A stretch of 64,000 nucleotides of DNA, taken from the NCBI RefSeq assembly GCF_900079775.1, contig NZ_LT556049.1:398810-462809 (forward strand), written 5' to 3'. Source of the stretch: Leyella lascolaii (lineage in GTDB: Bacteria > Bacteroidota > Bacteroidia > Bacteroidales > Bacteroidaceae). Below, piece after piece: positions 59,628-64,000 of the stretch. Made by a program: the position numbers and the translations under genes. Position 1 is the first letter of the stretch. Every line of letters starts with the position of its first letter. The notes beneath the pieces are model-generated. The model was given only the letters and a program-made list of their open reading frames with translations. It was not told the origin of the DNA and did no database searches.

Positions 59628-59825
59628 CAAAGATGCCGCAAGAGAGTGCAATGAGAGCTTGCTCTTGCATTGCCGAGCGCCGCAAATCTTATGCAAAGAT
59701 TCCGCAAGTGAGTGCAATGAGAGCTTGCTCTTATATTGCCGAGCGCAGCAAATCTTATGCAAAGATGCCGCAAGAGAGCGCAATGAGAGCTTGCTCTTGC
59801 ATTGCCGAACGCCGCAAATCTTCTA
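59628..59825 (-). repeat. Three tandem 66-bp hairpin units (leader of the BspA-like gene)
   Basis: Units start at 59628, 59694 and 59760. Read on the minus strand, each has GCGGCGCTCGGCAATG or similar, an AAGAGCAAGCTCTC stem, and CACTCTCTTGCGGCATCTTTG. It keeps the frame (CTCGG...CATCTTTG) of the leader hairpin at 10.6, 30.7 and 44.8 kb but with a different stem. The last unit ends 135 bases before the ATG at 59492. Confidence 0.8.
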
Positions 59826-60512
59826 CATATATAGTTATTATTTGAATGCCGTTGGATGATTTGTATTTAAATTTAAACTATATGTAACCAAAATAAAACC
59901 TCCCCACCCCTTTCCCATGCTTTTGAGACAGCGGTCGCGTCACGCAGGCGTTCCTTTGCCATGCCCTCATCACGGGAGAGTTCCCACTCCTTGCAGCCTG
60001 CCCTCTTGCTGCTTACGTTGTGACGCATGCCGCATCCCTCGCGCCTCCGTTGCGCGTCCTTTCCATGTCTGTCACGACGCACCGTGCGCGCGGCTCGGGA
60101 CTCAGGAGCTTATGAAAACATAAAAGCCGACTTCACAGCCGGCTTTCTTCTGATTATACAATAACATTATGTATCTTTAACTATAAGCTGATATTAACTT
60201 CAGTTATGCAAAGTAACACCATTAATCTAAATACGTTTGCAAAGTTAAGCATTCGGCTGTAAGCGCGCAATACCTTGAAATAATGAATTTTACGTGCCTC
60301 GGAGCATGTCCTGCCACCCGAATCGTGCCTGCCGATACCCTGTTGTTGCTATCAGGCAGCGCGCGCATGCCCGTGACGGCGTGAAAGGCGCGCCCCTCCC
60401 GTTGCCTCAACCACTGCATACAGTGTGGCTGCAACTGTTCTGTTTTTACCTTTTTCTTGATTTTTTATCATTATATAAACCGCCTTCGGTGTGGCGGAAG
60501 GAAAAAGAACGG
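59826..60512. other. Gene-free region between divergent genes
   Basis: No convincing gene. It contains a short hairpin (AAAGCCG/CGGCTTT, 60123-60146) with T-rich flanks on both sides, terminator-like. It also has a rightward box TACGTTTG near 60232-60239. These could delimit a small RNA, but nothing else supports one. Confidence 0.45.
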
Positions 60513-60520
60513 TAAATTTG
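60513..60520 (+). promoter_or_regulatory. -7 promoter box of the AraC regulator gene
   Basis: TAAATTTG, 20 bases upstream of the ATG at 60541. It predicts a very short leader. Confidence 0.55.
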
Positions 60521-60540
60521 CAGGCATATAAAGCAATGAT

Positions 60541-61464
60541 ATGAGCGGAATAAAGAAAATCAATCTTGCCGACAACGCGGTCAGCAAGGAGACGTTATAC
60601 AACGACGGCGACATAGCCATAGGCAACAGTCTTAGAGGTTCGGAGGGAGAGGACGCTTTCATGTTCGACTTCCACGTGATGGTTCTGTGCACCGGTGGGG
60701 AGATTTCGTTCCGCATAAACAGCACGCCATACACAATGAGGAAGAACGACGTGCTCATCTGTCCGCCCGACATGATAGTGAGCGGCATACGCAAGAGCGA
60801 CGGCATGCAGTGCCGCAGCATAGCCATCTCGCCCGGTTACTTCAGGCGCATACTGCCGATGGTGAACATCGACTGGAACGCCAAGATGGCGTTCGAGACC
60901 CATCCCGTGTTCTCGCTCGACGAGAAGGACGCCGCCCTTTTCTGTCAGTATCATGCCCTTTTGCAGAAGAAGGTGGCGTCGAACCTTGGGAAACACCGCA
61001 CCGAAGTCATCGGTTCGCTCATGCTCGCGTTTCTCTACGAGTTCGGCGATGTGGTGGACAGGTTCGTCGAACGGCAGGGACACACGTTCTCTTCGGCTGA
61101 GACAATATTCAACAACTTCATCAACATGCTCACAGACATGCGCCCCAAGAAGCGCAGCGTGAGCTTCTACGCCGGCAGACTGCACATCACGCCCAAATAT
61201 CTCACTGCCGTATGCAGCGGCGTGAGCGGATGTCCGGCATCCAAGATAATAGACACATACGTGGTGAAGGACATAAGCTACATGCTGAGATACACGCGGA
61301 AGTCGGTGAAGGAGATTTCGTGCGACCTCGATTTTCCCAACATCTCGTTCTTCGGGAAATATGTGAAGAAGCATCTGGGCGTGTCGCCAAAGAACTACCG
61401 TGAGCGTTTTGTGAAGGACGCGGGCACGGAAACGGGGCGTGACGCGGCGAAAAAAAGAGAGTGA
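60541..61464 (+). CDS. AraC-family transcription regulator
   Basis: A 307-residue regulator with an N-terminal cupin-like sensing domain (about 35-130, VLCTGGEISFRINSTPYTMR and NDVLICPPDMIVSG). The C-terminal pair of HTH motifs covers about 205-295 (SVSFYAGRLHITPKYLTAVC, SVKEISCDLDFPNISFFGKY) and ends in the family's typical GVSPKNYRERF. Single gene; the divergent neighbour is the BspA-like gene about 1 kb away. Confidence 0.92.
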   Translation: MSGIKKINLADNAVSKETLYNDGDIAIGNSLRGSEGEDAFMFDFHVMVLCTGGEISFRINSTPYTMRKNDVLICPPDMIVSGIRKSDGMQCRSIAISPGYFRRILPMVNIDWNAKMAFETHPVFSLDEKDAALFCQYHALLQKKVASNLGKHRTEVIGSLMLAFLYEFGDVVDRFVERQGHTFSSAETIFNNFINMLTDMRPKKRSVSFYAGRLHITPKYLTAVCSGVSGCPASKIIDTYVVKDISYMLRYTRKSVKEISCDLDFPNISFFGKYVKKHLGVSPKNYRERFVKDAGTETGRDAAKKRE

Positions 61465-61540
61465 CACACCGCAACCCTTCATGCCTCCGCCACCATTGTC
61501 ATCAACAGCAAACCATCCTATTATACGCAGTCAAACCAAA

Positions 61541-61918
61541 GTAGAGACGCAAAATCTTGCGTCTCCCGTCCCTTCCATGCCAACATACGCATGCTATAAT
61601 ACGCTGCCAACAAATGCATTCCTCCTTTGTAGAGACGCAAAATCTTGCGTCTCCCGTCCTACCCATGCTAACATGCGCATGCTATAATACGCTGCCAACA
61701 TACTCACTTCTCCCTCGTGAGACGCAAGATTTTGCGTCTCTACATGCTGCCGCCCTCATTATCATCAACAGCAACATATCCTATTATACGCAGTCAAACC
61801 AAAGTAGAGACGCAAAATCTTGCGTCTCCCGTCCTACCCATGCCGACATACGCACGCGACAATACGCTGCCAACAAACGCACCCCTCCCTCGTGAGACGC
61901 AAAATCTTGCGTCTCTAC
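61541..61918. repeat. Array of five GAGACGC palindromes
   Basis: Palindromes start at 61541, 61629, 61717, 61804 and 61892: steps of 88, 88, 87 and 88 bases. Orientation is +, +, -, +, -. The spacers resemble each other (CGCATGCTATAATACGCTGCCAACA recurs in part), so it is a tandem composite rather than a set of independent insertions. Confidence 0.85.
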
Positions 61919-62631
61919 AAGGCTGACGCCCTCAATATGCATGCATATATCCCCCACATCCGCCGTGCGTTCTTATCCGCCTGCCACGGTATGGTGGTAA
62001 AAATACATGCGCCATCATGACGTTTCGTGACACCTTGTGACTGTTGTCAGCACGGTTTTACGCCCCCGGCGGATGCATAAATATACACTCCGACAGTAAA
62101 ATATTTTGACAATGGAAAATCGCGGAACAGAAAACGGTGATGCCGGAAAAACGGGAGTGTGGCATTAGGGAGGACAGTAGTGCGATGCTTTTTGCGATGT
62201 TTTTATACCCGAACGGGACGGTTACTGATGCACATCGTGCACAGTGACGGTGCGGAAAAGGCTGTATTGCGGTGCGTAAAAGGCTGTGTGATGCGGCGGA
62301 ACAGCCTCTTTCGCGTCGCGGAACGGGCTTTCCTGCAATGGCGGAAAGCACCTATGGATGTGTTGCGGAGCGCAAACGGCTGGCTGTCAGGGCGTTGTCT
62401 TAACTGCACGAGAGCCGCGAATTTGCATGCGTAAAACCATTCGCGTGCAAAAACGGCGGTATTCTGAGGTTGCGGTGAATAATTATTCATTCCGCAACTC
62501 CCATTCATGCATATTCTTGCAATATGCGGCAGGCATAGCATACCGTCCTCGCCTTTCCTGTGGGGAGGCATGGAGCGGCATTGTTGAGGGTGTGCGTTGT
62601 GGCGGCGTGAAGGCATTGTGCCGCCGCCGTG
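61919..62631. repeat. Gene-free region with 22-bp array and inverted flank motif
   Basis: GTAAAATATTTTGAC at 62096-62110, with its flank, matches in inverted form the conserved box at 46206-46220 and its flank (TATATTTATGCAT). An array of five to six 22-bp units follows at about 62250-62371 (GGTGCGGAAAAGGCTGTATT, GTCGCGGAACGGGCTTTCCT). Nothing gene-like is seen from 62372 to 62631. Confidence 0.7.
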
Positions 62632-63513
62632 TCATTCCTGCTCTTCTATCACACCGTTGCCGGGCAGGTGCATGCCAGCCATTATCAGCTTCTTGTCCTT
62701 CACATACCCGATGTACTTCTCCCTCGACTCGACAGCCTTCTTGCGGTCCATGTCGTAGGCGGCGCATATCTTCGGGTTCTGCATCTGCAGTGCGTAGCCG
62801 TGCATGAGGTCGCCTATGACGAGCAGTCTGCCTGCCTGATATACCGTGTGTCCGGGCGTATGTCCCGGTGCGGGCAACGCTTTCACGCCAAGTGGGAGCG
62901 CGTCGGTGTAGGCGAACCGGTGCAGATGTCCGGCATAAGCCTTCATCACCGATGCCGCGAAGGCTGCGTTGTCGCGGTGCTCCTTCTTCACTCTGCGGGC
63001 GTTGGTTATCCAGTAGTCGTACTCCTCTTCGGGCACATACACCTCCGACTGCGTGAATACGGGTTTGCCGTCGCGCATGAGTCCGCCTATGTGGTCGCCG
63101 TGGAAGTGGGTTATCATAACGTAGTCGATGTCAGTGGGCTTGATGTCCATGGAGTCGAGCAGAGCCAGAAGGCGTCCTCCCCTGTCCGTTCCGTTGCCCG
63201 TGTCGAACAGCATTTTCTTCCCTTTCTTCTCTATGAGGAAGCAGCTTATGGACGAAGGCACGCTGCCCTCGGGGGAGAGTATGTTAATGCTGTCGGAGTC
63301 GTTCTTGCCGTAGAACAGGCTGTTCGGCATGCGTCTTTCTTCCGCGTTGTCGCGGAAGGATGTGAGACTGGCTGAGTCGATGGTCATCATTGTGATGCCC
63401 TGCGGCAGTATGCCCGAGTCGCCGCCAGCCTTTCCGGAGTTTCCGTCACACGCCGTGAAGGCGATCATCGTGGCTGCGGCAAGGATGAGGCTTGCTGGTT
63501 TTATTCTTTTCAT
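62632..63513 (-). CDS. Metallo-beta-lactamase-fold hydrolase, lipoprotein
   Basis: A 293-residue lipoprotein with lipobox TAC (Cys22). The MBL fold carries the dinuclear metal motif THFHGDHIGG near residue 135, a further His in PGHTPGHT near 215, and an Asp in VIGDLMH near 234. The gene is complete. The AHL-lactonase/general MBL hydrolase group is the nearest type, with an unknown substrate; it is not a typical antibiotic-degrading enzyme by its motifs. It is placed outside the cytoplasm. A TATTTTTG box lies at 63624-63631. Confidence 0.88.
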   Translation of the reverse strand: MKRIKPASLILAAATMIAFTACDGNSGKAGGDSGILPQGITMMTIDSASLTSFRDNAEERRMPNSLFYGKNDSDSINILSPEGSVPSSISCFLIEKKGKKMLFDTGNGTDRGGRLLALLDSMDIKPTDIDYVMITHFHGDHIGGLMRDGKPVFTQSEVYVPEEEYDYWITNARRVKKEHRDNAAFAASVMKAYAGHLHRFAYTDALPLGVKALPAPGHTPGHTVYQAGRLLVIGDLMHGYALQMQNPKICAAYDMDRKKAVESREKYIGYVKDKKLIMAGMHLPGNGVIEEQE

Positions 63514-63623
63514 AGCTTTTTAGTGTTGTGTGTTGATACTGTTCCCTGCCTTGTGCCGGGCAGGATTCGCATTATGGTATGCACCGACGTGGCATGTCGT
63601 TGCGGCATGCCCGTGTTCCAGGA

Positions 63624-63631
63624 CAAAAATA
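63624..63631 (-). promoter_or_regulatory. -7 promoter box of the MBL-fold gene
   Basis: TATTTTTG on the minus strand, about 110 bases upstream of the ATG at 63513. Confidence 0.4.
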
Positions 63632-63679
63632 AGCAAAATGAGCTATAATCGGAAATATTTTGCGGTTTTTTTTCATTTG

Positions 63680-63876
63680 AACCCGAATAGGTTATCAGAC
63701 TTCATCCTTATTTAGTACTGCTGTCAGTCAGATTGGTTTCTGCTTTTATCGAAGATGTAGCGGGCTACATCGGGAAAAAGCGGGAGACAATATGACGGCA
63801 GCAGTGCGGAAGAGGGATGAAGAGTTCTGCAAATGAGTAAAAAACGCTATGACGGTCTGATGACCGATTCGGGTTG
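63680..63876. repeat. 197-bp element with terminal inverted repeats (MITE-like), copy 2
   Basis: The left end AACCCGAATAGGTTATCAGA and the right end TCTGATGACCGATTCGGGTT are inverted repeats. The central hairpin is GATGTAGCGGGCTACATC. Ends, centre sequence TAGCGGGCTA and length agree with the copy at 50072-50270, although the stems between have diverged with compensating changes. The remainder of 63514-64000 holds no gene that I can support. Confidence 0.8.
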
Positions 63877-64000
63877 AACCGCCATTGTGTGTGCGAGGGA
63901 GGATGTGGGGACGGGAGTTTCCTTGGCGGACGGACGTGGTGATGTGATACATGGTAGATGTTGTACGACAGAACGTACAGTCTGACGTCATTACGCAGCC

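Noticed and set aside
59489..59859. Repetitive frames of about 100 codons over the 59.6 kb array
   Set aside because: Same reason: a 66-bp period keeps both strands open; no start context.
61541..61918. CRISPR-like appearance: palindromic repeats of about 27 bases with spacers of about 61 bases
   Set aside because: Repeats alternate in orientation, spacers resemble each other, similar clusters occur in five other places, and no cas gene is present.

Overview
The window looks like a chromosomal segment of a Bacteroidales bacterium, most likely Prevotellaceae. The evidence is SusC/SusD-type glycan uptake genes, a hybrid two-component system, Bacteroidota-style promoters with TAnnTTTG -7 boxes, BspA-like leucine-rich repeats, and a short C-terminal 'AKGLYIxNGKK' motif typical of Prevotella surface proteins. 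I see no rRNA, tRNA, CRISPR array or transposase gene.

Layout. 0.5-7.1 kb: nadA, an unusual G-free tract and DnaA-box cluster, a TonB receptor plus heavy-metal-binding protein operon, and two small outer-membrane barrel proteins. 8.6-10.6 kb: a sialate O-acetylesterase. 10.9-27.2 kb: a visibly AT-richer polysaccharide utilisation locus (PUL) with SusC, SusD, a DUF3823 lipoprotein, a GLUG-repeat surface protein, two paralogous GH28-like beta-helix enzymes, a GH97 enzyme of probable retaining type, and a hybrid sensor with a periplasmic sugar-binding domain. 27.6-30.5 kb: a Gfo/Idh/MocA oxidoreductase and a tandem DUF1080 protein, a pair fitting 3-keto-glycoside catabolism. 32.2-35.3 kb: an NgoBV-like (GGNNCC) restriction-modification operon that also carries a two-helix membrane protein and an overlapping 42-residue proline-tailed protein. 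35.8-43.8 kb: a decayed stretch in which a xusABC-like xenosiderophore locus and a DpnII-like restriction-modification locus have lost almost every reading frame, leaving one adenine methyltransferase intact. 44-64 kb: LuxR and AraC regulators, a DUF1349 protein, a paralogous pair of unknown secreted proteins, a macro-domain protein, a GH2 enzyme, a RhuM/Fic protein, a lipoprotein, a large BspA-like protein and a metallo-beta-lactamase-fold lipoprotein.

Genes up to 35.3 kb are all on the minus strand; from 35.8 to 56.7 kb nearly all are on the plus strand.

The intergenic space is filled with several dispersed repeat families and is the least explained part of the window. They are (i) palindromes with GAGACGC arms laid out at about 88-bp steps, (ii) arrays of degenerate 22-bp units at five loci, (iii) a hairpin, single or tandem at 66 bp, found in the 5' leader of five genes, mostly directly after a -7 box, (iv) a 197-199 bp element with terminal inverted repeats, and (v) a weaker 150-200 bp family. 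The periods 22, 66 and 88 bp are all multiples of 22. The best candidates for new biology are the leader hairpin family, the phased repeat arrays, and the four-gene restriction-modification operon with the membrane protein and mini-protein.
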